This document shows positions 39,187 through 49,317 of a DNA stretch of 64,000 nucleotides, piece after piece. The position numbers and the translations under genes are program-made. The notes under the pieces were generated by a model. That model was not told where the DNA came from. It saw nothing but the letters and a program-made list of their open reading frames with translations, and searched no databases. The stretch is from Corynebacterium matruchotii. Its GTDB lineage: Bacteria > Actinomycetota > Actinomycetes > Mycobacteriales > Mycobacteriaceae. The first letter of the stretch is position 1; the number at the start of each line of letters is the position of its first letter. The stretch covers positions 248,001 to 312,000 of the forward strand of contig NZ_CP050134.2 in assembly GCF_011612265.2 (NCBI RefSeq), read 5' to 3'.

Positions 39187-39212
39187 CTTCTATGGGGCTT
39201 CTTTCAATGAGC

Positions 39213-39258
39213 GGGGTGAGAGACCAGCGCCATATGCAGGTAGCTGGCCTCTCACCCC
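39213..39258 (-). terminator. Hairpin between ppa and rhodanese gene
   Basis: A 16-base stem with one mismatch (39213-39228 with 39243-39258) and a 14-base loop, 22 bases past the ppa stop. No T-run follows on the minus strand, so termination may be partial. An exact 12-mer (39268-39279) lies between stop and stem. Confidence 0.6.
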
Positions 39259-39279
39259 GGGCGGTGGGCGTCGTAAAGC

Positions 39280-39756
39280 TTAGGACTTGTAGCGGGCGAT
39301 GGCTTCGGCGTGGATCTTTTCTGCCTCAGCTTTATTGCCCCAGCCGGATCCCGTAACTTCCTTGTTCGGCTCCAGGTCCTTGTAGTGCACGAAGAAGTGC
39401 TCGATCTCGTCGCGCTGGAACTGGGAAACATCCTCGATATCCTGCAGGTGGGCCCAGCGGGGATCGTCAATGACACACAGGAGCTTGTCGTCGCCGCCGG
39501 CCTCGTCGGTCATCTTGAACACACCGAGCACACGGGCGGGCACGATCACACCCGGCAGCACCGGCTCAGGCAGAATCACGAGGGCATCCAGTGGATCGCC
39601 GTCCTCGCCGAGGGTGCCGTCAATGAACCCGTAGTCGAGCGGATAGGCCATGGGGGTAAACAGGTAGCGGTCCAGGTAAATCTTGCCGGTTTCGTGGTCT
39701 AGCTCGTATTTATTGCGGGAACCCTTGGGGATTTCGATGGTTACTTCAATGCTCAT
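39280..39756 (-). CDS. ppa: Inorganic pyrophosphatase
   Basis: 158 aa family I enzyme. It hydrolyses pyrophosphate and so drives biosynthetic reactions. [14 protein letters not shown] at the start, DGDPLDALV with the Mg-binding Asp residues, and the KDLEPNK motif are visible. AAAGGAG stands nine bases before the ATG. Divergent from dac. Confidence 0.97.
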   Translation of the reverse strand: MSIEVTIEIPKGSRNKYELDHETGKIYLDRYLFTPMAYPLDYGFIDGTLGEDGDPLDALVILPEPVLPGVIVPARVLGVFKMTDEAGGDDKLLCVIDDPRWAHLQDIEDVSQFQRDEIEHFFVHYKDLEPNKEVTGSGWGNKAEAEKIHAEAIARYKS

Positions 39757-39825
39757 GCGGCACTCCTTTGCAGCTGTGTGGTGGGCTTTCCACCCTCGGA
39801 TATTCTACCCCGCTATGCGCTGCGT

Positions 39826-39831
39826 TAGTCT
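39826..39831 (+). promoter_or_regulatory. Leaderless promoter -10 of dac
   Basis: TAGTCT ends seven bases before the dac ATG at 39839. Confidence 0.4.
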
Positions 39832-39838
39832 ATAAGAG

Positions 39839-41101
39839 ATGAAAAACGCAAAATGGTGGGTGGCGACCGCAGTGGCCACCGTAGCAGTGGTAGCAACTGC
39901 GGTGACCGGTGTGATTGTGACCGATAAAAACCGGCTCTATTACGATCCAGCGCCACAGCTTGTCGACGCTAAACCTGTCGCATTCCCCCTCAAAAAACCG
40001 GATGGCGAACCCAACCTTGCCAACCTCGCCCCCATGCTTGACGACGCGCGCCTCGGCAAAGCCTCTATCCAATTCCGGGATGTGACCACCGGCAACGTTG
40101 TGCTGGCCAAAAACCCGCAACTGCCCCTCTTACCGGCATCCTCCACCAAGGTTTTGACCGTCAGCGCAGCGCTTCTCAAGCTCGACCTGGATGATAGAAT
40201 CACCACCCGGGTTGTGCAATCCGGGTCCGATATTGCCGTCATCAAGGCTGCCGGCGATGTCTGGATGACCTACGAAACCATCAAAGACCTGGCCGAACAA
40301 ATACGCAAAAACCTCCCTGGCGTGAAGCAAGTCCAGATCGACACCTCTGCCTGGACCGCCCCCAGCTTTATAGAATCCTGGGGACGCGAAAACATTACCG
40401 AAGGCTTCATTGCCCCCATGGAACCTGCCATGATCTACGGTGCCCGCCTGAACGGGGCCCGCAGTGGGGATGTGCCCAGGTCAAACACCCCGGCGCTCGA
40501 CGTGGCTGGTGCCGTGGCCCGGGAACTCGGCGTGACCGCGTTCTCCAAGGCCGAAGGCACTGTCCCTGCGGGCGAGGGCGTGAAGGAGTTGGCCAAGGTG
40601 GAATCCCCAACCCTGCGGGAGCGCATTGAAAAACTCATGGAGACCTCGGATAATGTCATGGCCGAGGCCGTGGGCCGGGAACTCAGCGGCAGCGATCCGG
40701 TGGGTGAAACCCTCCGCATCTTGGGGGAGCATTTCCAAATTCCTGCCGACCTGAAAATTTTCGATAATTCCGGCATGTCCAAAGCTAATCGAATTCCCGC
40801 CGAATTCCTGGACTCCCTGATGTTCGCCGCCGCCAAGGACAACTCCCGGCTCTCGGCCATCCTGGCCACACTCCCGGTTGCGGCCGGGACTGGCACCCTG
40901 GAATCACGCTACACAACCCTGCGGGGGCGCGGATATGTTCGAGCCAAAACCGGCACCCTGACTGATACTTCTGCCCTGGTGGGGACAATATTATCCGAAT
41001 CCGGCCGAGTGTACACCTTTGCGATTATCTCCAATGACGCTCCGATCCTGGAGGCGCGGTCGGCCATGGACGAGCTGGCCAGTGCGGTCCGATCCAGCTA
41101 G
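39839..41101 (+). CDS. dac: D-alanyl-D-alanine carboxypeptidase (PBP4 type)
   Basis: 420 aa. It trims the terminal D-Ala from peptidoglycan stem peptides outside the membrane. A signal anchor lies at residues 5-27. S13-type motifs: SSTK with the nucleophile Ser near residue 100, SDN around residue 280, and KTGT near residue 370. TilS follows 29 bases later on the same strand; the order dac-tilS-hpt-ftsH is conserved in corynebacteria. Confidence 0.94.
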   Translation: MKNAKWWVATAVATVAVVATAVTGVIVTDKNRLYYDPAPQLVDAKPVAFPLKKPDGEPNLANLAPMLDDARLGKASIQFRDVTTGNVVLAKNPQLPLLPASSTKVLTVSAALLKLDLDDRITTRVVQSGSDIAVIKAAGDVWMTYETIKDLAEQIRKNLPGVKQVQIDTSAWTAPSFIESWGRENITEGFIAPMEPAMIYGARLNGARSGDVPRSNTPALDVAGAVARELGVTAFSKAEGTVPAGEGVKELAKVESPTLRERIEKLMETSDNVMAEAVGRELSGSDPVGETLRILGEHFQIPADLKIFDNSGMSKANRIPAEFLDSLMFAAAKDNSRLSAILATLPVAAGTGTLESRYTTLRGRGYVRAKTGTLTDTSALVGTILSESGRVYTFAIISNDAPILEARSAMDELASAVRSS

Positions 41102-41130
41102 CTAGGCATTCGTAGAGGGAGGGGATGCCA

Positions 41131-42231
41131 ATGACATCGCGGGAGGAATCGGCGCCGCTTGGGCGAGGGCGAGGGTCGGGTTTGGGGCGGAGGCCGGCGC
41201 AGGCGCAGGCGCCAGGACAAGCGCAAGCAGGGGCGAAGCCGGCACCGGGACAGGCAGGAGAACCGCCGGCACTAACACAACAGGTACAGACACCCGCACT
41301 GGCGGCACCAGCAGGTTCAGGGATGCCCCGGCGCCCCCAGCCCTTCTGGCCGGATCGCAGCCCGGCCTTCCTGAAGCTGCGTCGAGCAGTGCGGGCATTG
41401 GCTTCTTCGGAGGATCCGGTACTGATTGGGCTGTCCGGCGGCGCGGATTCCCTCGGCCTGGTCGCGGCGGCTCTGGCGGAGGGGAGAGATGTGTTGGCCC
41501 TGTGTGTTGACCACGGATTGCAGCCGGATTCCGCGACGGTGGCGGATCGGGCGGTGGCGATGGCCCGCAGCCTGGGGGCTGAGGCTCGGAGTGTGAAAGT
41601 GCAGGTCAAGCCGGGGAATATTGAGGCCCAGGCGCGAGAGGCTCGCTACAAGGCGCTCATGACCGCCGCCGCGGCGGAGAGTAGGTCGGTTTGGGTGGCC
41701 CACACCATGGATGACCAGGCGGAAACCTATCTGCTGGGCAGTCTTCGGGGCCGTGCGGTGGGGATGCCGGTGTCCGGCACTGTGATCCGTCCGTTTTTGA
41801 GCGTGCGCCGGGCGGACACGGTTGCGGCCTGCGCGGAGTTGGGGCTTGAGGTGTGGCATGACCCCATGAATGCTGATCCGCGGTTTCGCCGCGTGCGGGT
41901 GCGCACCGAGGTTTTGCCCCTGCTTGCAGACATCCATGGCGGCGACCCGGTGCCTCCCCTGGCAGCGGCCGCGTCCCTGGCGCGTGATGATGCCGCGGCC
42001 CTGGATGCGCAGGCGATTGCTACGGCTCAGGTTGCGGAGATTGCCTGCCTGCCTGTTGCGTTGCGTCGTCGCGCGTACCTGGCGTTGGTGGATGCGCCCC
42101 TGGGGCCGCGGCATTTGGAGGCGATTGATTCCCTGGTGATGGATTGGCATGGTCAGGGCCCGGTGGCGGTGGCGGGGTTCCAGGTGCGTCGCCAGGGTGC
42201 GGAGCTCCGCGTTATTCCTCGTAGCACATAA
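41131..42231 (+). CDS. tilS: tRNA(Ile)-lysidine synthase
   Basis: 366 aa from the ATG at 41131, where GAGGGAGGGG lies seven bases upstream; the ATG at 41125 sits right on that site. It changes the CAU anticodon of tRNA-Ile to lysidine-AU. The PP-loop SGGADS is near residue 103 and is followed by the usual N-type ATPase core. The first 65 residues are an Ala/Gln/Pro/Gly-rich extension made from short GCGCAGG-type repeats that other TilS proteins lack; an internal ATG at 41323 would remove it but has only a weak site. Confidence 0.9.
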   Translation: MTSREESAPLGRGRGSGLGRRPAQAQAPGQAQAGAKPAPGQAGEPPALTQQVQTPALAAPAGSGMPRRPQPFWPDRSPAFLKLRRAVRALASSEDPVLIGLSGGADSLGLVAAALAEGRDVLALCVDHGLQPDSATVADRAVAMARSLGAEARSVKVQVKPGNIEAQAREARYKALMTAAAAESRSVWVAHTMDDQAETYLLGSLRGRAVGMPVSGTVIRPFLSVRRADTVAACAELGLEVWHDPMNADPRFRRVRVRTEVLPLLADIHGGDPVPPLAAAASLARDDAAALDAQAIATAQVAEIACLPVALRRRAYLALVDAPLGPRHLEAIDSLVMDWHGQGPVAVAGFQVRRQGAELRVIPRST

Positions 42232-42256
42232 GCATAAGCCTGCCCGTTGCTGTGTT

Positions 42257-42711
42257 GTGTGCTGCGTTTTCTGGTTTTTGGGCCCGCCCCGAGCCCTGTT
42301 TTGTTCGATATCGCAGCACACAGGCCAGGTTTTGCGTCTGCCCCTAGGTCATCCGGCAGGTACTGTGCTGCGTTTTCTGGTTTTTAGGCCAGGTTTGGGC
42401 TCTGTTTCGCCTAATATCGCAGCACACAGACGCGGGTCTTGCTTTATGCTTGTCGACGCTCACCTGTCGGCACCTCATCCTCACCCCCTCACCTGTTGCC
42501 GATGTCTCATTCTTTCCCTGCCCGCCGCCCTCGCCGATCTGTGTGCTGCGTTTTCTGGTTTTTGGGCCCGCCCCGAGCCCTGTTTCACCCAATATCGCAG
42601 CACACAGGCAGGGTTTCGCGTCTGCCCCTAGGTCATCCGGCAGGTACTGTGCTGCGTTTTCGGGGAATTAGGAGTGCAATAGGGCTGAAAAAGCCAGATA
42701 TCGCAGCACAC
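42257..42711. repeat. Repeat cluster C: four 65-bp palindromic units in a duplicated pair
   Basis: Units at 42257-42321, 42363-42427, 42541-42605 and 42647-42711, all exactly 65 bp and all with GCTGCGTTTTC on the left and ATATCGCAGC on the right. Units 1-2 and 3-4 are separated by 41-bp spacers that match each other closely and end GGTCATCCGGCAGGTA. So the array is a tandem duplication of a two-unit block with a 284-bp period; the unit 4 core has been replaced by a different sequence. Confidence 0.9.
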
Positions 42712-42780
42712 AGACCAAGAAGGGATGCTGTGTGGATGGAGGCACAGGTGCTAGGCGCGGATGCGGGCGCCAGGGTTCGG

Positions 42781-42833
42781 GGTGTGTGGAGGTGTGTGGA
42801 GGCGCGTGGAAGCGCGTGGAAGCGCGTGGAAGC
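42781..42833. repeat. 10-bp tandem repeat
   Basis: Two copies of GGTGTGTGGA, then GGCGCGTGGA, then AGCGCGTGGA twice, then a partial copy. Period 10, GT/GC-rich. Likely slippage-prone. Confidence 0.8.
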
Positions 42834-43061
42834 GGCACATAGGGTCTGGGAGAGGGGCTGCGGGAATGCTGTATGGGGTGAGGGCTAGCCGGAGAAAAGC
42901 GCTCTCACCAGGGAATATAGGTAGCATATTTACTATTGATGGCAAAAATAATAACAGTTTGGGAACAGTCCGTAGAAATAGTTGCCAAGTAGTGTGGCAC
43001 GCGGGCAATCTGGAGGTAGCCGACAACTTACCCACCCCTCATGCCCATACGTAGGTGCATT

Positions 43062-44072
43062 ATGACCCCCACATCACGTCCCGACCCCCATCTGGAAAAT
43101 GTGCTGCGGCGAATGCCGGATGCCCCAGCTGCCCGGAAGAAGGTCACCAGCAGGCCGGGGTGGTATAGGGCCAATGTGGAGGTGACCCGGCGGGTTTATG
43201 TGGATCGGGGCTGGTTCAATGGGTTGCGGAACTTTGAGCGTCGTAAAGTGAGAGCGTGGGCGGTTGCGCGCAGTGTGAAAACCGCAGTGCTGTGTGGAAT
43301 GTCTGCGGCGGAAATTTATGGCCTGCCCATTCTTAACCGGAACCAGTACGAGAACGTGGAACTGTGCCTGCCCGAACGTCGGCGGCCGCCCAGCAGGCGG
43401 AAGTGGCGAGATCACACCGTCTATCGGGACAAATACCTCGCACAGGCCGATATTGCCATGGTCAATGGGGTGTATGTCACCACCATTCCCCGCACTTATG
43501 TGGATATTCTGCTCTACCACGGCGAGCTTGAAGCCCTCGTGTTTATCGATGGCGCGCTGCACGAAAGACGCACCACCCGCACTGAATTGCACCGCTACCT
43601 TGCGAGCAGACGTGGCCAGTGGGGGATTCGGCGGGCGCGAAACCTGCTTGACGACGCCACCGGGCTGGCCGAAAGCCCATACGAAACCGTGGCGCGCTGG
43701 CTGCTGCGTGGGGTGGAAAAACAGCTCGGTATCACCGAAATCGTGCCGCAAGCCTGGTTCAGTACCCGCTCGCGCCAGGGAAAACTGCAGCGACGCCGGG
43801 TAGATTTGCTGGTCAATGGGTTTCTTGTCATTGAGATCGATGGGCTTATTAAATACGACGAACGATTTTTGCAGGAACGGGGGGTAACGTATCGGCAGGT
43901 TATGGAGGATGAACGGTATCGGGAACGGCAAATCCAAAACCAGGGATACCAAGTATTGCGACTAGCTCCGGGGGAGGTGTGGCGCGATCTTATTGCTAAA
44001 GTGACGGAAATCATGAAGCAGAACCCTCAGCGAGTTTCGCCAAAGAAGCACTTTCTGCCGTGGGCGGCTTAG
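43062..44072 (+). CDS. AbiEi/DUF559-like protein with PD-(D/E)XK-type C-terminus
   Basis: 336 aa. The N-terminal and middle part (about 10-210) resembles the AbiEi-type winged-helix/effector proteins of actinobacteria (VLCGMSAAEIYGLP, TIPRTYVDI). The C-terminal part (about 240-325) has the DUF559/Vsr-like nuclease pattern: RRVDLLVNGFLVIEIDG, then DERYRERQIQNQGYQVLRL. The D and E-x-D acids needed for a PD-(D/E)XK site are present. Such proteins are commonly orphan in actinobacteria. No AbiEii toxin is adjacent. The start is uncertain; 43041 is an alternative in-frame ATG. Confidence 0.75.
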   Translation: MTPTSRPDPHLENVLRRMPDAPAARKKVTSRPGWYRANVEVTRRVYVDRGWFNGLRNFERRKVRAWAVARSVKTAVLCGMSAAEIYGLPILNRNQYENVELCLPERRRPPSRRKWRDHTVYRDKYLAQADIAMVNGVYVTTIPRTYVDILLYHGELEALVFIDGALHERRTTRTELHRYLASRRGQWGIRRARNLLDDATGLAESPYETVARWLLRGVEKQLGITEIVPQAWFSTRSRQGKLQRRRVDLLVNGFLVIEIDGLIKYDERFLQERGVTYRQVMEDERYRERQIQNQGYQVLRLAPGEVWRDLIAKVTEIMKQNPQRVSPKKHFLPWAA

Positions 44073-44273
44073 GCAATAAATTTGGGGCGATAAATAGGGG
44101 TGACGGGCATGGGCGAAGCATGCGCGGATTACAGGTAGTTTGCTGGTAGGGCGCTGGTGGGGTGCGGGAAGCACCTGGGTGTACCTCAAGTGGTTGGTAA
44201 TGGCCTTCTAAACATGGCAGACTTTGGAGTATTGCGATTTTATTACAATTCTGTGAGAGGGCCTGCGATAAGC
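44073..44273. other. hpt upstream region
   Basis: Contains TACAAT at about 44243-44248 and GAGAGGG twelve bases before the hpt ATG, so a leader of about 20 bases is likely. An in-frame ATG at 44214 lies upstream of that promoter and is not used here. Nothing else seen. Confidence 0.4.
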
Positions 44274-44870
44274 ATGACTATTCTGCAAAATGATAAAAAC
44301 TTCGACGTGCCACCGAACCGCTACGGCGATGACGTGGAATCCGTCCTTATCAGCAAGGACTCGCTTCAAGCCCGCATTCAGAAAATGGCCGATCAGGTTT
44401 CCGACAAATATCGTGACTCCGAAAACGACCTGATTTTAGTGTGTGTGCTGAAAGGGGCGGTGTTCTTTATCACCGATTTCGCGCGCGCACTGACCATCCC
44501 ATCGCAGGTAGAGTTTATGGCAGTGTCATCCTATGGGAATTCCACGACATCATCTGGTGTGGTGCGAATCCTCAAAGACTTGGACCGTAATATTGCGGGT
44601 CGAGATGTCCTCATTGTCGAAGATATTATCGACTCTGGTCTGACCCTCAGCTGGCTAGTGCGAAACCTCAAAAACCGCAAGCCCAAGTCTTTGGAGGTGG
44701 TGACATTGCTGCGTAAACCCGAGGCCATCACCGCTAAGGTTGATCTCTTGGATGTTGGGTTTGATATTCCCAACGAATTCGTCATTGGTTATGGTCTCGA
44801 CTATATGGAACGCTACCGTGACCTGCCTTGGGTGGGAACCCTCCAACCACGTGTGTATGCGGAGAGCTGA
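44274..44870 (+). CDS. hpt: Hypoxanthine phosphoribosyltransferase
   Basis: 198 aa from the ATG at 44274, which gives the normal length. It salvages hypoxanthine and guanine with PRPP. The [11 protein letters not shown] segment and the PRPP loop [11 protein letters not shown] are present. An 85-base gap separates it from ftsH, as in other actinobacteria where hpt precedes ftsH. Confidence 0.95.
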   Translation: MTILQNDKNFDVPPNRYGDDVESVLISKDSLQARIQKMADQVSDKYRDSENDLILVCVLKGAVFFITDFARALTIPSQVEFMAVSSYGNSTTSSGVVRILKDLDRNIAGRDVLIVEDIIDSGLTLSWLVRNLKNRKPKSLEVVTLLRKPEAITAKVDLLDVGFDIPNEFVIGYGLDYMERYRDLPWVGTLQPRVYAES

Positions 44871-44955
44871 CACGGGAACTACTGCGCGCCATGGGAACGT
44901 TAAATCGTTAAAGTATGCACGAAAGTATGAAAACAAAGCCAATAGGTGAGTAAAC

Positions 44956-47880
44956 GTGAAGAATAAAAAAATTATTCAAATTGGTGCTATCACGGCGATA
45001 GCGCTAATTTCCCTCTATCTGATTTCCCTATTGAGCTCCACCACCCGTGGTTTCGTCAATGTGGAGACCTCAGTGGCCATGACGCAATTAAAGAAGAATA
45101 ACGTCACCGAGGCCAACATTGATGATCGGGAACAACGCCTCCGCCTCAAACTCAAACAGGGTATTGAGCATGATGGTAAACAGAACGTTACCGAAATCAT
45201 GACGCAATATCCGGCGCGGACCTCCCCAGACATTTTTAAAAAGGTAGAGGCCTCCAAAACCGATAAATTTACCACCAATGTCACCCAAGACAGCATCCTC
45301 GTGCAGATGTTGAGTTATATCCTGCCCATGCTCATTGTCTTTGGGCTGATTTTATGGTTCTTTAGTCGCATGCAAGGCGGGGGCATGGGCATGTTTGGGT
45401 TCGGCGGCAACCGCGCCAAAGAACTCACCAAAGACATGCCCACCAATACCTTCGCCGATGTTGCTGGTGCCGACGAAGCTGTCGACGAGCTCCAGGAGAT
45501 CAAGGACTTCCTCCAGGACCCCTCCCGCTATGAGGCCCTGGGGGCGAAAATCCCCCGCGGCGTGTTGCTCTATGGCCCGCCGGGTACCGGTAAAACCCTC
45601 TTGGCCCGCGCCGTTGCCGGGGAGGCCGGCGTGCCGTTCTACTCCATTTCTGGTTCCGACTTTGTGGAAATGTTTGTTGGCGTGGGCGCATCCCGGGTCC
45701 GGGACCTCTTCAAGCAGGCTAGGGAAAACAGCCCCTGCATTATCTTTGTCGACGAGATTGATGCCGTGGGTCGCCAACGCGGCTCCGGCATGGGTGGTGG
45801 CCACGATGAGCGGGAACAAACCCTCAACCAGCTGCTTGTTGAGATGGATGGCTTCGGCGATCGTGAAGGCGTGATCCTCATGGCCGCCACCAACCGGCCC
45901 GACATTCTGGACCAGGCGCTGCTGCGGCCTGGCCGGTTCGACCGGCAGATTCCGGTCACCAACCCCGACCTCAAGGGTCGTGAGGCCATCCTCAAGGTGC
46001 ACGCCGAGGGCAAGCCGTTTGCCAAGGATGTGGATCTGGCCGCGCTCGCCCGCCGCACTGCCGGCATGTCCGGCGCCGACCTGGCCAATGTGCTCAACGA
46101 GGCTGCCCTCCTGACGGCACGCATTGGGGGCAATGTTATTACTGCCGACGCCCTAGAGGAGGCCACCGACCGGGTGATCGGCGGCCCCCGCCGCTCTTCG
46201 AAGGTCATTTCGGAGAAAGAAAAGAAAGTCACCGCATACCACGAGGGTGGCCACACCCTGGCCGCTTGGGCCCTCAAAAATATCGAACGTGTGTACAAGG
46301 TCACCATTTTGGCTCGCGGCCGCACCGGTGGGCATGCCATGACCGCCCAGGAAGATGACAAGGGCATGTATAACCGGGATGAGCTCTATGCCCGGTTAGT
46401 GTTTGCCATGGGCGGCAGGGCCGCCGAGGAGCTGGTGTTTGGTGAGCCCACCACCGGGGCCAGCGCCGACATTGAGATGGCCACGAAGATCGCCAAGTCC
46501 ATGCTGGTGGAGTATGGCATGTCCCCCTCGCTGGGTATGGTGAAATACGGTGACGAACAGGGTGATCCATTCATGGGCCGCGGCGGTCAGGGGCAGCTGG
46601 AATACTCCCAAGACACGGCGGCCCTCATCGACCGGGAAATGAAGTTCCTGCTGGACAAGGCGCATTCCGATGCCTACGAGATTTTGTCCGAGTACCGGGA
46701 TTATTTGGATAAGCTGGCGGAAAAGCTCCTGGAGAAAGAAACGCTGCGCCGGCCGGATCTCGAAGCGCTCTTTGATGGAATCACCCCGCGGGAAGTCGGC
46801 GAGGTATTCCCGGGTGAAGACTATCGGTTCCCCCGCCAGGTTGGTCGGGAGCCGGTGAAGACCCCCACCGAGCTGGCTATCGAACGGGGCGAGGAGCCAC
46901 CGAAGCCGTTTAGCCTGCTGGAGGCTTCCAAGGCGGCCCGCGCTAAGCGGGCAGCCGAGTTGGAGGCGATGAAGCGGAAAGAAGAAGCTGGACTGGCCGG
47001 CGCCGGGGCAGGAGCTGGCGCCGGGGTCGGTGCGGGTGTAAACGCGCCCAATGGATTTGGCGCAAACTTTAATTCTGGCGGCCCCGGTGGTCCTGGCGGC
47101 CCGAATGGTGGCAGCCCCCAGGGTGGGCCCAATGGGCTCAACGGCCCTGGTAGTGGCCCCCAAGGGCGTGGTGCCGGGCCACAGCCACAACAACCACAAC
47201 AGTCGCAGCAACAACAGCAGCCACAGCCGCAGGTGCCGCAGAACCATAATGGCCAGCAGGGCGGCTCGCATAGCGCCGGGGCTGAGGTCGGGTCTGGTGC
47301 CGGCAATAATCAGAAGCAGAAAACATCACTGTCCCGTTCCGTGCTGGGTGCGAGCGCCAGGCGGCTGATTGAACGGCCCAATAGCGACCGGAGTGATCGA
47401 GGTACCCGAGGCGATCGGGGCGGCCGGAGCGATGGCTTGGGTGGATCCCTAGGCGGGGCACACGATAAAAGCCAACAGCAATCCGTTTCCCAGAATGCGG
47501 CTGGCATGCCGCAGGGGCCGGCGTCGCAAAGCCCGCAGGGAGAGAAGCCTGGTGAGCGGCGTTACGCAGGAAGCCCGCCGCCCGCTGGTTGGACGGTACC
47601 GGGGGATCGCGCCAATAACCCCTACGCGAATTCGGCGCAGCGTCACAGCGCGCCGGTGCCCCCGGAGGAGGAGATTGGTTTCCGCCTCCCGGAGAATGAG
47701 CGCACCGAACACCCGTGGCGCGATGAGGAGCCGAAAACCGATTCTTCGTCGCAGTCCCAGTCTCAATCTCAGTCGCAGCATTTCCGCAGCTGGGACAAGC
47801 AGATGCGGGATAACCAGGCGACTGACATTTTTGACCGGTTCCCCAATGATGACGACAAGAGCGAAGGAAAGCACCGTTAA
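44956..47880 (+). CDS. ftsH: ATP-dependent zinc metalloprotease FtsH
   Basis: 974 aa from a GTG (AGGTGAG upstream). Membrane-bound AAA+ protease that degrades damaged and short-lived membrane and soluble proteins. Two membrane helices (about 8-28 and 117-137) enclose an external domain. Walker A GPPGTGKT lies near 206, Walker [10 protein letters not shown] follows, and the zinc site is HEGGH at 429-433. After the protease domain (ends near 665) there is a 300-residue low-complexity cytoplasmic tail: Gly/Pro/Asn, then Gln-rich ([13 protein letters not shown]), then Arg/Gly and Ser-Gln repeats. That tail makes it much longer than typical FtsH. Overlaps folE by one base (TAATG). Confidence 0.96.
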   Translation: MKNKKIIQIGAITAIALISLYLISLLSSTTRGFVNVETSVAMTQLKKNNVTEANIDDREQRLRLKLKQGIEHDGKQNVTEIMTQYPARTSPDIFKKVEASKTDKFTTNVTQDSILVQMLSYILPMLIVFGLILWFFSRMQGGGMGMFGFGGNRAKELTKDMPTNTFADVAGADEAVDELQEIKDFLQDPSRYEALGAKIPRGVLLYGPPGTGKTLLARAVAGEAGVPFYSISGSDFVEMFVGVGASRVRDLFKQARENSPCIIFVDEIDAVGRQRGSGMGGGHDEREQTLNQLLVEMDGFGDREGVILMAATNRPDILDQALLRPGRFDRQIPVTNPDLKGREAILKVHAEGKPFAKDVDLAALARRTAGMSGADLANVLNEAALLTARIGGNVITADALEEATDRVIGGPRRSSKVISEKEKKVTAYHEGGHTLAAWALKNIERVYKVTILARGRTGGHAMTAQEDDKGMYNRDELYARLVFAMGGRAAEELVFGEPTTGASADIEMATKIAKSMLVEYGMSPSLGMVKYGDEQGDPFMGRGGQGQLEYSQDTAALIDREMKFLLDKAHSDAYEILSEYRDYLDKLAEKLLEKETLRRPDLEALFDGITPREVGEVFPGEDYRFPRQVGREPVKTPTELAIERGEEPPKPFSLLEASKAARAKRAAELEAMKRKEEAGLAGAGAGAGAGVGAGVNAPNGFGANFNSGGPGGPGGPNGGSPQGGPNGLNGPGSGPQGRGAGPQPQQPQQSQQQQQPQPQVPQNHNGQQGGSHSAGAEVGSGAGNNQKQKTSLSRSVLGASARRLIERPNSDRSDRGTRGDRGGRSDGLGGSLGGAHDKSQQQSVSQNAAGMPQGPASQSPQGEKPGERRYAGSPPPAGWTVPGDRANNPYANSAQRHSAPVPPEEEIGFRLPENERTEHPWRDEEPKTDSSSQSQSQSQSQHFRSWDKQMRDNQATDIFDRFPNDDDKSEGKHR

Positions 47881-48500
47881 TGGCACAAGAGTTCGAACGG
47901 GCTGAGCCTGGTTGGGAGCAGTCGTCGGTGTCACAAGGGGTGGATCATGAGCGGGCGGAGCGTGCCGTCCGGGAGCTCCTCTTGGCCATCGGCGAGGATC
48001 CCGACCGCGAGGGGCTGCGGGAAACCCCTGCTCGGGTGGCGCGTGCCTATGCCGAGATTTTCGCCGGTCTGCACACGGACCCCACCGCCGTGCTGGATCG
48101 CACTTTTAGCGAGGATCACCGGGAACTCGTGGTAGTGAAGGATATACCTATCTATTCCACCTGCGAGCATCATCTGGTGCCGTTTTTTGGCCGGGCGCAC
48201 ATCGGCTACATTCCGGGGGAGTCCGGCAAGGTGATCGGTCTGTCCAAGCTCGCACGGGTGGTCGATCTGTTTGCCAAGCGTCCACAGGTGCAGGAGCGCC
48301 TCACCCGTCAAGTAGCAGATGCGTTAGTGACTAAGCTGGAGCCGCATGGGGTGATTGTGGTGATTGAATGCGAACATTTGTGCATGGCCATGCGGGGGAT
48401 TCGTAAGCCGGGAGCGGCTACGGTAACGTCCGCGGTACGTGGCGGTTTTGCGCATTCCGCGAAGTCGCGGGCCGAAGCATTAAGTTTGATCCGGGAGTAG
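47880..48500 (+). CDS. folE: GTP cyclohydrolase I
   Basis: 206 aa. It opens GTP to dihydroneopterin triphosphate, the first step of folate synthesis. [13 protein letters not shown], the zinc-site CEHH near residue 98, and CEHLCM are present. It starts on the last base of the ftsH stop and is followed four bases later by folP, so the five genes ftsH-folE-folP-folB-folK form an operon. Confidence 0.97.
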   Translation: MAQEFERAEPGWEQSSVSQGVDHERAERAVRELLLAIGEDPDREGLRETPARVARAYAEIFAGLHTDPTAVLDRTFSEDHRELVVVKDIPIYSTCEHHLVPFFGRAHIGYIPGESGKVIGLSKLARVVDLFAKRPQVQERLTRQVADALVTKLEPHGVIVVIECEHLCMAMRGIRKPGAATVTSAVRGGFAHSAKSRAEALSLIRE

Positions 48501-48504
48501 ATAA

Positions 48505-49317
48505 GTGTTCGAACAAACGGGTCGCCGCACCCAGGTGATGGGAATTCTCAATGTGACCGAGGATTCCTTCTCTGACGGTGGGCGCTATATTGACTTCGAC
48601 AAAGCTATCGAACACGCATTCGCATTGCGTGATGCGGGTGCGGACCTCATTGACGTGGGCGGCGAATCTACCAGGCCGGGGGCGGTGCGCGTGCCCGAAG
48701 CGGTCGAACATGCGCGCGTCATCCCGGTCATCACAGAGCTGAGTCGGGCGGGCATTGTCACGTCCGTGGACACCATGCGGGCGAGTGTCGCGTCCGCTGC
48801 CGTTGCGGCCGGGGTCTCCCTCATTAATGACGTTTCCGGTGGTCAGGCCGACCCCGACATGCTGCGGGTCATGGCCGAAGCGCAGGTTCCCGTCTGCCTC
48901 ATGCACTGGCAAACCGACCGTTTCGGCGATGCGTCCGGGGCGCATCATGGGGAGCACATCATTACCGATGTTCGAACGCATTTGTTATCGCTTGTCGACG
49001 CCGCAACGCGGGCGGGAATCGACCAGTCCCGAATCTGCCTCGACCCCGGCCTCGGCTTCGCCAAGACCGCCGACAATAACTGGAGCCTATTGCATCACCT
49101 GGACCAGATCCAGGCCCTGGGCTTTCCGCTGCTCATCGGCGCCAGTCGAAAACGCTTTCTCACGGAATTGGGCGGCGACCGGGACGCCGCCACCGCCGCG
49201 GTGACCGCCATCGTCGCCCACCAGGGGGTGTGGGCGGTGCGGGTGCACGACGTGGCCGGCTCCGCCATGGCAGTGCGGGTGGCAGAAAGGATACGCTCTG
49301 GTGGCCGATCGAATTGA
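48505..49317 (+). CDS. folP: Dihydropteroate synthase
   Basis: 270 aa from a GTG with GGGAG upstream. Joins pABA to the pterin pyrophosphate; the target of sulfonamides. MGILNVTEDSFSDGG at about 12-26, DVGGESTRPGA, and GASRKRF near the C-terminus are the family signatures. An exact GCTTGTCGACGC lies inside (48990). Its 3' end overlaps folB by 17 bases. Confidence 0.97.
   Translation: MFEQTGRRTQVMGILNVTEDSFSDGGRYIDFDKAIEHAFALRDAGADLIDVGGESTRPGAVRVPEAVEHARVIPVITELSRAGIVTSVDTMRASVASAAVAAGVSLINDVSGGQADPDMLRVMAEAQVPVCLMHWQTDRFGDASGAHHGEHIITDVRTHLLSLVDAATRAGIDQSRICLDPGLGFAKTADNNWSLLHHLDQIQALGFPLLIGASRKRFLTELGGDRDAATAAVTAIVAHQGVWAVRVHDVAGSAMAVRVAERIRSGGRSN

Larger units (their letters stand above)
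42232..43061. other. Intergenic region with repeat cluster C
   Basis: 830 bases without a credible gene. It contains four 65-bp units, one exact 12-mer (42448), a 10-bp tandem repeat (42781-42833), then an AT-rich stretch (about 42900-42990) that probably holds the promoter of the gene at 43062. Confidence 0.65.

Noticed and set aside
42257..42711. Integron attC sites
   Set aside because: The arms lack the RYYYAAC/GTTRRRY core and there are no captured cassettes or integrase.
42232..42888. Plus-strand frames of 70-160 codons inside cluster C
   Set aside because: They read through the palindromic units and tandem repeats and have no ribosome sites.
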